NCBI GenBank assembly: GCA_963693365.1
Contig: CAVNZM010000018.1
Span: 1,736,001-1,800,000, forward strand
Direction: 5' to 3'
Source: Amoebidium appalachense
Taxonomy: Eukaryota > Ichthyosporea
DNA length: 64,000 nt
The notes below the pieces were generated by a model. The model was not told the origin of the DNA. It worked only from the letters and a program-made list of their open reading frames with translations, and did not search any database. Below, in pieces: positions 48,100 through 61,022 of the stretch (positions are counted from its first letter, which is position 1; each line of letters opens with the position of its first letter). The position numbers were made by a program, and so were the translations under genes.

Positions 48100-48620
48100 C
48101 TAAGCTTGATGAAAACAAACCCGTGGCTGCTAACCATTGGCCGGGTATAGATCTAACCAAAAAAGGAAGGCACAACAAATTGGTGCCTGCACACGGAGCA
48201 TGCCTATAGGCTGTTTAGACACCACACGTGTAGGGCGCTGCCTCTTGGCACCAACCAGAAGAGGGTAGAAATTGGTGCCTGCACACGGAGCATGCCTATA
48301 GGCTGTTTAGACACCACACGTGTAGGGCGCTGCCTCTTGGCACCAACCAGAAGAGGGTAGAAATTGGTGCCTGCACACGGAGCATGCCTATAGGCTGTTT
48401 AGACACCACACGTGTAGGGCGCTGCCTCTTGGCACCAACCAGAAGAGGGTAGAAATTGGTGCCTGCACACGGAGCATGCCTATAGGCTGTTTAGACACCA
48501 CACGTGTAGGGCGCTGCCTCTTGGCACCAACCAGAAGAGGGTAGAAATTGGTGCCTGCACACGGAGCATGCCTATAGGCTGTTTAGACACCACACGTGTA
48601 GGGCGCTGCCTCTTGGCACC
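48100..48620. repeat. 93-bp tandem repeat, 5 copies (inverted to 42.4-kb array)
   Basis: Units start GGTGCCTGCACACGGAGCAT and contain GCCTATAGGCTGTTTAGACA then CACCACACGTGTAGGGCGCT. They are almost identical to each other and are the reverse complement of the unit at 42405-42745. The shared inverted sequence extends outwards to about 48100 and 42785. The array directly abuts the right TIR. Confidence 0.93.
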
Positions 48621-49189
48621 AACATACATATGCACACACAACATTTATCCCCCCCCCCCCCCCTGCCTCCCCTGCACGTGTGCCTCCCCTGCCCCCCTGC
48701 CCCCCTGCTCCCCTGCCTCCCGGAACCACGCCCCCAGTGGAGTCTCTTAGTACACGTGACCATGGTCATATGCATACACAACATTTATCCACGCTGTGAG
48801 TGGCCCCCCAGTCTCCCCTGCTCCCCTGCCTCCCCTGCACGTGTGCCTCCCCTGCCTCCCGGAACCACGCCCGGCGCAGTGCCAGTGAGTGCTCCCCTGC
48901 ACGTGTGCCTCCCCTGCCTCCCGGAACCACGCCCCGGCGCAGTGCCAGCTATTTTTAGATATAGAGATTCCATGGCCACATGGCCAGATGGCCAGATCAT
49001 TTTGGCTCCCGTTTTATCCCGTTTTATTTACCTTTTTCACACACTGAATTTGACCTGGCCATCTGGCCATCTGGGTAGAGACCGTTTTCTGTTCTAATAT
49101 CGGAGAACTGTCTGATAGTGATAGAAACTGTCATTCGAAGAACAATCGGGAAACCCCGTGGTGTGACAACCAATCAGAATGAAGCAATA
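48618..49189. repeat. Right terminal inverted repeat (TIR-R)
   Basis: Reverse complement of 4228-4801, about 99% identical by eye. The inner edge is ACCAACATACATATGC next to the 93-bp array; the outer edge is AATCAGAATGAAGCAATA. The near-identity of the two copies suggests a recent insertion, or homogenisation. Confidence 0.85.
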
Positions 49190-49563
49190 TTGGGATATTC
49201 GGGTTGGTTGTAAGGTTTTCCGGGTCGGGCCGAAGGCCCTAACGGGCCTGCGGCCCGTCTATTGGGCCATAGGCCCTAGGCCGCTAGGCCTGGGGCGCGG
49301 GGCCCCGGGGACCGGGGGGCCCGACCCGGCCCGCGGGCCACCCCCCGGCCCGGCCCGGCCCGGGGTTAGCAGAATCTGCTAACCCCGGTCCGGGCCGGGC
49401 CGGGGGGTGGCCCGCGGGCCGGGTCGGGCCCCCCGGTCCCCGGGGCCCCGCGCCCCAGGCCTAGCGGCCTAGGGCCTATGGCCCAATAGACGGGCCGCAG
49501 GCCCGTTAGGGCCTTCGGCCCGACCCGGAAAACCTTACAACCAACCCGAATATCCCAATATTG
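49185..49563. mobile_element. 379-bp near-perfect palindrome (foldback/MITE-like)
   Basis: The sequence starting CAATATTGGGATATTCGGGT is mirrored about position 49374 and ends in its exact complement. I found one mismatch in the inner arms (GGGCC versus GGTCC). The arms are very GC-rich in their centre (many GGCC and GGGCCC blocks). It carries no gene. Its left edge coincides, within a few bases, with the outer end of the right TIR, and nothing comparable is at the left TIR. It looks like a foldback element or a very long hairpin. Confidence 0.8.
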
Positions 49564-50351
49564 AGTTTTTTTGAATCGCCGTTGCTTTGGTCAAGTCAGA
49601 GAGCCGCAAATCGGACCAAAAAAGGCGTTTTGACCTTTCAGATTTACGATTGGCTATTCGAGTTTGAGATTTGCTTTTTTTCCCGGCTGGAATGCTGGTA
49701 CGCTCTAAGCCAATCCAACAGACGCCTCAGACAGAGATGGGGCGGTCTGGTCTGGTCAGCCCGTTCCAACCCGAAAAATTTTCGGGTTGGGCTGACCAGA
49801 CCAACCCGAAATATTTTCGGGTTGGGCCACGGCGTTTGGCCGGGCTGACACGGTATATGATCTGGCCTCCCCCTAGCAGCAAAAGAGTATAGTTTATTAT
49901 GTGTGACTTGGAAAACCTCGAGCAGGTTCAGTACTTGTAAGTTTATGTGGGTGGATGTGGGCTGGGCTGGTCCCGGAGCCCACATATCATCAACGGAGTG
50001 TCACAGTCGCGGCCCACAGCTCATTTTGCGCAAACAGGTTAGCTATATATGGATATACAATAGCTATATTTGGTAGCACCCGTCAGCCCAACCCAGCCCA
50101 TCTCCAGCCCGAAAACAATTCGGGTTGAGTTGACCAGACCAGACCAACCCGAAACCTTCCGGCCTTAGAAAATGGCCGCGCAGGATAATTGGCTAAATAC
50201 GCACCCTGGCTGTTGATCCAAAGTTTTTCCGAATCCGAACCACCCTCTTCTACTTAGGAGTCCCAACTTAGTTCTTGCGTTTCTGTATTCTGATGTCTTA
50301 AGCGAATAGCCCTATTTTCTGATAACAAACGGAGTGTTGTAATATCACAAA
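49564..50351. other. Spacer with AACCCGAAAA/TTTTCGGGTT foldback motifs
   Basis: No gene. Short inverted repeats such as AACCCGAAAAATTTTCGGGT near 49769 and AACCCGAAATATTTTCGGGT near 49803, and related AACCCGAAA pieces near 50110-50155, suggest further small foldback repeats. The sequence from about 50170 leads into the promoter and 5' UTR of the paxillin gene. Confidence 0.55.
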
Positions 50352-51070
50352 ATGGATGAACTAGGTAAGTGTTCTACATGAAACTTCCTGTAACGTTCAC
50401 TGGAATAAGAACGGGTGATCCGAAGATGGCTAGGATCTAACTTAGAGGCCCATCAACTCTGAACGACCGCAAGTGTGTAGGGTGTGTAGTTATTTGCTTG
50501 AATGTGTGCATTGTATTACAGCGTTGGAATCTGGGAGTGTAAAATGCGAATTATATGCAGGCCTACGTGTAAGGTAACTAGCGAGGATAAACGTCTATGG
50601 TTGGGAGGAAGATTGTGGTGGTAGGGACTTCTCTGCGTGAAATCTGTATAGGGTAGGTGGTTGCGGGGAGGGATGAGGGGGAGTGTTTGAAGGTGGGAAA
50701 GAGTGGGGCCGGGTTGGGGGAGAGGGGGAGGGGGGGAAGGGGGGTAAAAGGTGGGGATGATGAAGCAGGATTTCCTTCACTGTTAACAAATAGCAATTCA
50801 AAGAAACTGCCCTTACCGACTGATAGTATGTAGCTTTACCAGATCTATCCGACTCTGGCACCACATCATTGTTCTCATGATTGGTGTGTGTCTTTTTGCA
50901 GACGCCCTTCTTGCGGATCTTGCTGGTCCCGCCCCACCAAAGGCGGCCCCGCCTAAGCCCGCAGCAGCCGCACCGAAGGCTGAAATGGATGACCTTGATG
51001 CACTGCTGGCAGACTTGGCAGGCACTAAACGTGAGTATGCGGGGACGTGTTTTTTTGTTTTTTTGTGTGT

Positions 51071-51161
<91 letters not shown>

Positions 51162-51978
51162 TGCGTGTGCGTGTGTGTGTGTGTGTACGCGCATGTTGGA
51201 ATGAGCTGGGAGGAGACAGGGGTGGCTTCATGTTTTCACTTTCGGCATGCGTGGATTGCCTTGTCGTTTCCTGGATTGCTGGGGATTAAGTTAAGTTGAG
51301 TAAAGACATGTTGAATTGAGAGTGGAAGAGGGATCTGGAGACGAGACTGTTACGACTACACGTCTGACGAGCAATATCACCCAATGGTATTTGGCGGTTT
51401 AGCAGAAGATTTATACTATTGAATGGTTGATCAACAAAGGAGCGAGAGGGAAAGTGCACACATGAAACGAAGCGAGCTAAATCTAAAGCGAATGTCTTTT
51501 TTTTATGTTGGTTGTTGGATGGGGCAGGCGACGAAAGCGAGCTGGTTTAGGTTTGGATGAAAAGAGAGAGAGTTTGTGTGGGGGAAAGGAACTGCTGGTT
51601 GCCGTGGGGGAGTGGGGAAGGAGGAACGAGAGGAGGAGCAGGAGGTGGTGGTGGTGGTGGTGGTGGGGGGGGGGGGGGGGGGGGGGGGGGGAAGGGAGAA
51701 TGTGGAGATGGGTCGGGATGGAGTTGAGGAGAGCAAGCGGTAGGGGGGAGGGGGGGGTTGTGTGTGGAGGGAAGAGGAGATATGGACGTAGGCGAATGGA
51801 GGAGAAAGAGAGAGGGGGGGGAGGGGGGAGGGGGGGGGGAGAGGGGGGGGGGGGGGGGGGGGAGGGGGCAGGCTGAGGAGTCAGAATAGGAACCCGGGAA
51901 AGGGGAATCAGAAGGAGAGAAGGGATTGCCAGGAATTTGGGGTTGGTTCGTGTGTGTGGAGGGGGGCGCTCGGAGGAA

Positions 51979-52011
<33 letters not shown>

Positions 52012-52168
52012 GTGTGTGCTTTGTTTTTTCCTTTTTTTTTCTTAGATTCTTTTTGTCCTTTCTTTTCTATTTTCTTTTCTTTTCCCTTTTTCTTTTTCTT
52101 TCCTTCTTTTTTTTTAGAGTAGGGGGAGGTAAGGGGGAGAAGGCAAAAGGGCGCACCTCTTTTTTCTT

Positions 52169-52211
<43 letters not shown>

Positions 52212-53201
52212 GTTTCCCTTCTTTTTTTTTTGGGGGGGGGGGGAGGGGGGAGGGGGGAGGTGGTTGGAGGGAGATCCAATGCTCACACACTCCCCTTTAA
52301 CTACACAGCAGCCGCACCCACTGCCAAGCCATCCACACCCGCCAAACCCACCAGCCCCCCCTCCCAGAAAAAACCCCCCACCTCCGCATCTACAGTCGAT
52401 GACCTCCTTGCTAGCCTTACCAACAAATCTGCGCCACCGCCAAAAAAGGAAACGCCAAAAATGGCAACAACCCCGGCGGCTTGGACCCCGGCGGTAAATG
52501 GGGCGGGGGGGAGCGTTAAGGCGGCGGCGGCGGCTTCAGATGACCTTGATGATAGTGAGTGGATGTGTGTGCTGAGGTGGAGGGGGGAGGGGAGGGGGGG
52601 GGGGGGGGGGGGGGGGGACGCGGTGTGTTTGCTTTCTTTGTGTATGTGCGTGTGTGCACAGTGTGGGGGGGAGGGGGGGGGGGAACGGGAAGGTGGAGGG
52701 TTGTTGTTGGGGGGGGGGGGGGGGGGAGGAGGAGGAGATGGGGAAAGGAGTAGTTAGCGCATGTGCTCTTGTGTTTGTGCTTATACTGGAAGAAAGAGAG
52801 GTCGGAGGTCATTAGTTTAGGAAGAGTCTGCGTGGAGGTTGGTGGGGGCAGGGGGGAAGGGTTTCTGTAGCGTACTTACGGAACGAATCTGCTAATCAGA
52901 GTAAATCGGAGCTAATCGGAGTTACACATTTTTCCAGTCATGGCATCCCTCAACGACATGAAGGTATCATCCAAGCCACACACCTCTGCTAAGTCCGGCG
53001 TGGACGATGTACTGAACAGGTGCCATTACCCCCTCCCCTCCCCCACCCTTTGCTCCAACTCTCCGCCCCTCCCCTGCCATCCGCCCCTCGTTATGCATAA
53101 TCTTTATGTGTGCTGCGCACTCAGTATCGTGTTGCCTTTCATGTATGTGCACTTCGTACTCTAGAACACATTTCAAACTTCCCCCCCCCTCCCCCCCCCC
53201 C

Positions 53202-53243
<42 letters not shown>

Positions 53244-53394
53244 CGTCTTAATTGGTAGTACCTTTTTTGCTGTCCTTTGCCTTCCGCTCTATGCAAATAA
53301 GCATAAATACACGTGCACATTTTGCTGAGCCTGTCGCCACCCCCCACACACGTACACATGTATGCTCTACGGAAAAGCATGGACATATGCACAT

Positions 53395-53436
<42 letters not shown>

Positions 53437-53591
53437 AACGAGACAACACGCACGGTCTTCTTAATTCCCCCCCCTTCCCCCCCCCCCTTTTCCGCCCCGA
53501 TCCCCGATTCCCTTCCCTTTCCCTGTTCACTCACACACATACACACCCAAACACGCACACTGACACACCCACACACCCACACCCACACCCA

Positions 53592-53650
<59 letters not shown>

Positions 53651-54200
53651 ACACACACACGTACACACAAACACACACAGCCTGTCCGGTCTTAGCACTA
53701 GTAGTGCGCCTACCAAGAAGGGCAGCTGCTTCGGCTGCAAGAAGCCTCTGGTGGGGCAACTGATGGCATGCATGGGTCATGATTGGCACGTGGCTTGCTT
53801 TACGTGCTTTGCCTGCAGGCAGGTACGGACAATCACACCTTTCTTTTTTGGTGTGTGCGTGCGTGTGCGTGTGCGCGTGTGTGTGTGTGTGTGTGCGTGC
53901 GTGTGCGTGCGTGTGTGTGTGTGTGTGTCTGTGTGTGTGACATTGAGTACGAGTGCTCAAACCAATCCTTGTAATGTCAACATGGCAAAACTTGCACACA
54001 TACCCTCCTGGTTGGGAACCACGCGCGAGAGGTTAAAGAGTCGAAACCCATTCTTTTGTGGAGGCATAGGAGCCGCCCTGATGATCTGTTCAGGTGTCCT
54101 CTGCCTGCACGCTTAAATTGTTTGATTTTGGATTTCCCACTTTTGTGACGTTTGGTTGTTGCTCTTTGTTGTCTCCTCCATATTCCCAACCGTCTAAGGC

Positions 54201-54235
<35 letters not shown>

Positions 54236-54865
54236 AAGGCCCCAGACCCGCAACCCCTCCCCACTCCTCCAATTGCACCAACACAGAAAAGAAACTCTTC
54301 AAGTGTGTGTGCAAGTTTTTTTTTTTTTTTTTTTGGGGGGGGGGGGGGGGGGGGCTGTTTTGTAGAGCCAGTGATCGCAATGGATTGCGTCGAAAACCCG
54401 ATTCGTGTGATCATGTGTGATCTGACAAGCAAAATTCCAACCAATTTGTCTGATCCGACAAGCTAACTATGCGATTCGACAAAATCCGGTGATCGGAAAA
54501 GAAAATCACACAATCTAACGATTCCAATCTCCGATTGCAGAGGCTGACTGCCGACACGTTCTTTGAGCACGAGGGTCTGCCCTACTGCGAGAAAGACTAC
54601 TACGACCAGGTGGGAATGGGAGCACGTGCTGCACCTAAAATTTTAATGCCAAGTTTATATCCTTTATTATGCCATTTGAAAGTTTGACGTAGACGTGCAG
54701 TCCTCTCCTCCCCGTTCCCTCCCCCCCCCCCCCCCTCCCCCCCCCCCCCCCCCAAAAAAAAAAAAAAAAAAAAAAGAAAAGGAAAAAAAAAGGGAAAAGA
54801 AAAAAAAGAAAAAGGAAACCAGAATAAGTACTCAAGGCATTTCAAACAAAATCAGAAAGAAAGAC

Positions 54866-54896
<31 letters not shown>

Positions 54897-55943
54897 AAAA
54901 AAAAAAAACATACACATCCACACACCCACACATACACCCACACACCCAAAGGGGATAAATAAAAAGCGTTGCTGAAGCAGAAGTAATAAACACCCCCCCC
55001 CCCCCCCCCCTCTTTTCTCTCTCTTCCCCCCCATCCCCCCCCCCCCCCCCTTCTCCCCCCCCCTCCCCCTTCTCCCCCTCCCCCCCCCCCTTCTCCGCCC
55101 CACCCCCCCCGCCCCCAACACCCCCCCCCCCCTTTTTTTTTTTTTTGCAGGTGTCATCCCGCTGTGCCTACTGTAATGGTGTGATCGAGGACACGTGCAT
55201 CACCGCCCTAGGCCGTACGTGGCACCCCGACCACTTCTTCTGCTCACAGTGCGGAAAGACTTTCCCTGACGGCGCATTCATGGAAAAGGACGGAAAGGTA
55301 AAATAATCGACTGAACCTTTGTTGGCTTCCTTCCTTTCTGTTGCCTTGTTTGTCCTTGTCTTGATTGGTACACACAGCATCGGCATGGCACGTGTGCAAC
55401 TTCAGCGCGCACTCGTTCACATCTTTGTGTGTGTGTGTGGCTGCGCGCGCGCGCGCGCGTGTGTGCGTGTGTGTGTGTGTGTGTGCGTGAGTGAGTGAAG
55501 TCTCTCCGTCATGAGTTCATGTTTTCTTCCTCGTTTTTGACTTCTTGAAATCTTCGAATTTCTTGTTGTCTTGTTCGTCTGTCTTGCGTTTCCAAGTTCT
55601 TGTTGTTTTTCAATCCTAATGTTTAGTTTCAACTTGTACCCACCCAGCCATCCATCCACCCCCCAACCCCATTCCCACCCACCCAACCAGGCCCCAGATC
55701 CTTAAATCCGCAAACCCTTAAAACCCTAAACCTTAACCCCATCTTTTTCCAGCCCCACCGCCTCCTTGCTTTCGTTTATTTCCCCCCGTGATATGGTACT
55801 CATTACGATACTTGAGCACCCTTAACACATTTTATACCTGCCCCCTGCCCCCCACCCCCCCCCTCCCCCTTCCCCCCGCCCCCTTTTTTTTATTACCGCT
55901 TCCCTTTTTTTAAAGGAAGAAAAGGGAAGAAAAAGCTCACACC

Positions 55944-55987
<44 letters not shown>

Positions 55988-57728
55988 CACACACCACACA
56001 CCACACCCCACACACCACAAACACACTCCCCTTCTCTACCCGCTCCCCCCCTCCCTCCCCCCTCTTTGCACGCCTGCCCGCTCCCCACATACACACACAC
56101 ACACACTCCCTCCCAGTCCCCCCCACCACCACACACACACACACCCTCCTCCCCTCCACACGTACACGTTCACACACATCCCCCCCCCACACACACACAC
56201 GTCCACTCACACACACACATACATACACGTGTACACACACACACTCAACCCCCGACACACACACACACACAGGCAAAATGCGAGGAAGACTACCACCTCA
56301 TGTACGCCCCCAAGTGTGGTGGCTAAACACAGACACACACCCTGCCGGCCCCCTCCCTTCCCCCCCTCTCACCCCCCCAAAAAAACACACACGTACACAC
56401 GTACACATACACACACACATGTACACATACACACACACACACACAGGCATACTGCGAGGAAGACTACTATCTCATGTACGCCCCCAAGTGTGGTGGCTGC
56501 AGTAAAGCCGTTATGGATGCCTGTGTGAATGCGCTGGGCACACAGTGGCACCCTCAGTGCTTTGTGTGCCGCACGTGCAAGAAACCGTTTGAGGGGCAGT
56601 TCTTTGAACATGAGGGGCAACCTTACTGCGAGACTCACTTTCATCAGGTAAGATATGATGTGTGTGTGTGTGCGTGTGTGTTGTGTGTGTGTGTGTGTGT
56701 GTGTTTGTGTGTGTGCGTGTTTGGAAGCAGTTTTAATAGGTTTAAAGCAACCACCGCTACTTCCATTTTAGCGTCTGGGCGGGGAGCCACATTGGTGACG
56801 TCATTCTGTGCACAAAATCCATGACGCCGTGTAGCCGCCGGGCTGAAACTTTTGCACGAAGACGAAGAAGATGGCTCTGTCGTATGTCGACATCGGCATG
56901 TGACACAATTTGATCGAATCTTTTGATTGGTGAGACGCATTTGAGAAATGCGGCTCTCGGGTGGTCAGCGCCCAGACGTAAAAATGGAAGAAGCGGTGGT
57001 TGGTTTAAATTGTTGGTACTGCCTCGTGAGCTGTCTATTAGTATTGGGTATTATAGCATTAATGGTGCGCGGTTTAGTATTATTGTTGCATGTTTCAGAT
57101 ATTCCTACTTTTTTATAGTTTTATAGTATTCACGTGACTCACTATCACTAGTTACATGTGTATGTTTGCAATTGGAAGTTGCTGGGAAAAACACTAGTGG
57201 CGTGATTAGAGTGTTGCATGTGGCTGTGTTCCTTACCCCCCCCCCCCCCCCCCCCCCCCCCCCCGCGCGCTCTCTACAACACATAGGCACACACACACAC
57301 AGACAGACAGACACAGACACAGAGACACACACACACATACCTAGTCATGTTTTGTGTAAGCCACCCTCCCCGCGTCCGCCCCCCTCCCCCGGGAACGTTT
57401 TCCCTCACATCCCCCCCCCCCCCCCCCTGCCTCCCCCCCCCCCCTTCCCCTCGCGAGGCTCCTCACCTCTCCCACCCTTTTTCATTTCCCCACACCCACC
57501 TACACTCTCTAATGTCACCTTTCCCCCTCTCCGCAGGTCCAAGGCACTCTCTGTCATGGATGCCAAAAGCCGCTTTCGGGCAAGTGTGTTACCGCAACGG
57601 GAGGGAAAAGATTCCACCCGGACCACTTCATCTGTCAGTTCTGTAAGAAGAAGATTGCAAACTCTTCATACAAGGAGGAGGGTGGAAAGTACTTTTGCTC
57701 TCCGTGCCATGTGAAATTGTTTGGGTAG
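50352..57728 (+). CDS. PXN-like: Paxillin (five LD motifs, four LIM domains)
   Basis: Nine exons with GT..AG borders: 50352-50364, 50902-51030, 52309-52554, 52938-53019, 53681-53822, 54541-54609, 55151-55297, 56447-56647, 57537-57728. Together they give 1221 nt, 406 residues. LD motifs: [11 protein letters not shown] (split over exons 1-2), [31 protein letters not shown] and VDDVLNRLSGL. Then four LIM zinc-finger domains, each with the C-x2-C..H-x2-C..C-x2-C..C-x2-(C/H/D) pattern: [24 protein letters not shown] and CHGCQKPL starts. Paxillin is the scaffold of integrin adhesions, binding FAK, vinculin and parvin-type partners through LD motifs and targeting through LIM. The order and number of motifs equal those of animal paxillin, although the linkers are short. 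Introns hold (GT)n, (CA)n and poly-G/C tracts. Confidence 0.95.
51069..51184. repeat. (GT)n in paxillin intron 2
   Basis: A long GT microsatellite just after the exon 2 donor at 51031. Further (GT)n/(CA)n tracts lie in introns near 53400, 53600, 53880, 55440, 55950-56270 and 56660. Confidence 0.95.
51485..52300. repeat. Purine-rich/poly-G tracts in paxillin intron 2
   Basis: Several poly-G runs (51665-51690, 51842-51866, 51980-52009, 52170-52210, 52232-52242) with GA-rich spacers. Long open frames here are homopolymer artefacts. The intron ends at the acceptor CTACACAG before 52309. Confidence 0.9.
56273..56326 (+). pseudogene. Decoy copy of paxillin exon 8 5' end
   Basis: A 54-nt segment after a good acceptor (ACACACAG) encodes [17 protein letters not shown] and a TAA. 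It is a close copy of the true exon 8 start at 56447 ([20 protein letters not shown]). The two copies lie 174 bp apart, so the intron end and exon start have been duplicated. Use of this acceptor would truncate the protein in LIM2/LIM3. Confidence 0.75.
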
Positions 57729-58620
57729 AGAGACGTGTGCGGGTGTGGGTGTGTGTGTTGATGGGGGAGGGGGGGAATGTACTGTGTGCCTTTCAAAGAG
57801 TAGTCTCGAGGGATGTGTGTGGGGGGGGTGCCAGAATATACAACAATAGTGCACGAGTTGGCATATGCATTTCGCACGCACGTGCACAGCACGATTCTTC
57901 ATTAGTTGCACATCTTTGGTTTACACAGGTTGCACGAGCACATAGCATACATAGTTAGGTACGATCGTTTATTTGTGCTTTATCTCCCTTTATTTCATAA
58001 GCATGTCCGGCATGCTCTTGTTTGCCCTCTGTTATTCATTAGGCACGTGTGGTATTCATAGTTTGTTTAGCTATTGGCGATAGCGAGAGGAAAGCACACA
58101 TCCGACGATTGTTGTGCATGCTTTTCATGTTTTCTGTGTAGTCGGGTGTTTTGTCTGCGGTTGGACCGTATGAGGGGAATGCAGTTTGATTTCCGTTCAT
58201 GTACGTGTCGTTATATGTTTGGTCAGATTTATAGTGTTCATAGTATTTGCCAATCAGATGCGCAAATACCTTTGGATAGATCTGTATTCATGGAATCTGC
58301 CTGCGGCAGGTAAATAGGTGAGAATCGAGCATAATAAATTAGACGTAGATTGACAGAACATGCAACTGTGTTTCTACCTCTCCACACTACCCTCTCTGTT
58401 AGTGCTGTGGCATCGTGCATTGCCCAGCACCACTCTGCACGTGTTTATGTCTGTTAGTTTAGTGGCCTGATCACCCACGCATACTCTCATTCATATGCAT
58501 GTGTGCCCAGGTACGTGTTAGTTGTAGTGTGTACACTCTGCTAGTCAGGCGAGAATAGTAGGGACTTTTGCCGTAAGTCAGCACTTTTCTTGCGCGGGGG
58601 GGGGGGGGGGGGGGAGGCTC

Positions 58621-58685
<65 letters not shown>

Positions 58686-60250
58686 ATGTTGTGGTTGAAA
58701 GGGCGGGGGGGGGGGGTACTGCGTGCCTCTCAATCTAGTAGCTGTGATCGCCACTAATATAGCATCATGCTAATAGGTAGGTGTCAGGGATATATAATGG
58801 AACCGTTGGCAATAAAGATGTATTGAGGGTGTGTGGGTTGGTGTGTTCTTACCCCAACATAAGAATAGGATTTCGTATATCGGTCAATAATATACGGGAA
58901 GTGGCTTGGCGTGTTGCGTTTCGTTGCCCCCAGAAGCAACCGTTGGAATGTCATATTACGGCCAAATACGGAAAATCTAAATGGTTCAATTTTTGAATGA
59001 GGGACAGTCAATTATAGTCCTCGCGACTTGGAGCTATGGTTTTCTGAGGCTTCCACGGTGTTTCGACGGTTGCTGAATTCGATTCTTTTCAACGATGCCC
59101 CCCCCCCCCCCCCTCCCCCCTCTTCTTGATGACTTGCACCCTCCCCCCCCTCCCCACCCCCTCCCTCCCTTCTCCCCCCCCCCCCCCCCCCCCGGCCCTC
59201 CCCCCCCGGAGGATGAGCTCTGCTTATTATACTTACACTTTGTGTGGCTTGCCCTCCGCTGAACTGTGTTGTCCGCTAGGAATGTTTAGTCTATAACGGA
59301 CTCTAACCCTACCTGAGGATGGGCTCTGCTTATGACGCATACTGTGCGCACGGCTGATGTTGCATACTTGAATGTTTGCCTTTGCATCTGTCCTGCACCA
59401 TGCTTTTCGTCATGTATGCGTACTTCGTACCGCTTTCCGCATTCAACCCCCCCCCCCCCCCCCCCCCCTTCTCTTCCACCTCTTTCTCTCCAGCTCCCCC
59501 CTCCCCCCTCCCCCCTCTCTTTTAAATCAGTTGTAAATGTCGACTGTGACTGGCTGCCTGAGGGGCCACGTCGACCCACACGTTTTTCAATGGTTATAAA
59601 CTTAATGATTTTGTCTCACCCGAAGAGTTTTGTCAATTAACGACAATGTTGGCCCTTCTCACTGGCATGCATGAGTTCTTTTCGGACGGCGATCCCCAAG
59701 AAATGGATATCCCATATCTGGGGGAAAGAAAAAACAGTGCGTTCGATTATATCGGCGTCAACGGCGGCGGCGGCGGCAGCGGCCGGGGGGGGAGGGGGGG
59801 GGGGGGGGGGGGGGGGCACGACTCAGGCTTGCTTAGCAGCTGGGCCAAGCTTTCATACAGCAGCTTCTGTGTTTGGTTGCTCGGCCGTGGTTCGTGTTTT
59901 GTTACTTCACTTCATAAATAGTAACACGAACAACATAAACAGTACACACCGTATTGTGGTGGGGGTAGGGGTTTTTTCTTTTTCTTCCCCCCTCCCCCCT
60001 CCCCCCCCCCCCCCGTCCCCCCCCCGCGCCCCTTCTTTTGTTGATTGTTCTGGGGAGGGAGGGAGGGGGGTAGGGGAGGGGGGAGGGGAGGGGGAGGGCT
60101 CTGGGAAGGAGGGGCGCGGGGCGGGGGGGGGGGGGGGGGGGGGGGGGAGGAGGGGGGGGCTGCTGCTCCGTGTGCAGACAGGGGGCAGCCACCTGACAAA
60201 TTGAGGCTGTCCAGATCGATATCGGAAATAGCACGTTGGTTATAGTATTG

Positions 60251-60291
<41 letters not shown>

Positions 60292-60344
60292 TTGTGTAGG
60301 AACCAGATTTGGATGGAGAGGGAGAGAGGGGGGGGGGGGGGGGG

Positions 60345-60376
<32 letters not shown>

Positions 60377-61022
60377 AGAAAGAGTTTTAGAGTAAGAAGG
60401 CCTCGCCGTGTTTGCATTGCATATAAGCATTTGGATCCATCATCCGTACACACCCAGTCTTTTTGAACAAAAATTTTATTCATGTTTTTATTTGCCAAGA
60501 CCATGCATGTGGCCAGCCATGCCTGAAATAGAAATACCATCGTTAAAGAAGCGCTAAACTTGAACTGAAATTCTGTATTGTCCATGCATGATACCAACTC
60601 GACGAGAGGCCATAACGCAGTGTGCTTGTCCGCCCAAACCTTTTTGTCATCTCCTTCTAATTTTTGTTTGCTGCGTATTGTATACCTTACTGACTGACAT
60701 TCCTTTATAATACATTCTAAAGGAAATGTAGCGTAACACTACGACAACTCAGGAGCCAAAACATTCTACAAAACAACATCATCTATCTCGCTTCTGATCT
60801 ATGCGTCGGACTCGTCAAAACCCAAAAGAACGATAGTGTCACTAAGATATAACCAAAAACCAAGTCATAAATATGCGAGTACAGTAAGAAGAACAACCCC
60901 TACATAGCACAGGCCAATATTATGATGGAAAAAACTTTTCACTTTTTAATCCACAAAAGACATGCGGCATGGCATAAACTTTAAATTCTCCCTGCTGCTC
61001 AAAGCATCTTTTTGTTGTCTTT
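57729..61022. other. 3' flank of paxillin and gene-poor region
   Basis: No credible gene. It contains (GT)n at 58622-58684, poly-C tracts near 59100-59200, 59445-59470 and 60000-60015, poly-G tracts near 58597-58615, 59787-59815 and 60122-60150, (GT)n and (GA)n at 60256-60375. A duplicated phrase GAGGATGAGCTCTGCTTAT / GAGGATGGGCTCTGCTTAT lies at 59209 and 59314. Confidence 0.55.

Noticed and set aside
42405-48620. 93-bp and 116-bp repeats considered as CRISPR or LTR sequences
   Set aside because: No spacers, no retroelement genes and no primer-binding or polypurine sites next to them.
49179-49382. Short frame through the GC palindrome
   Set aside because: It only reads GGCC-rich palindrome sequence and has no independent evidence.
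59646-60234. Plus-strand frame beginning MLALLTGMHEFF
   Set aside because: The first ~40 residues could be coding, but it runs at once into poly-Gly from a G-run and lacks splice or homology support.
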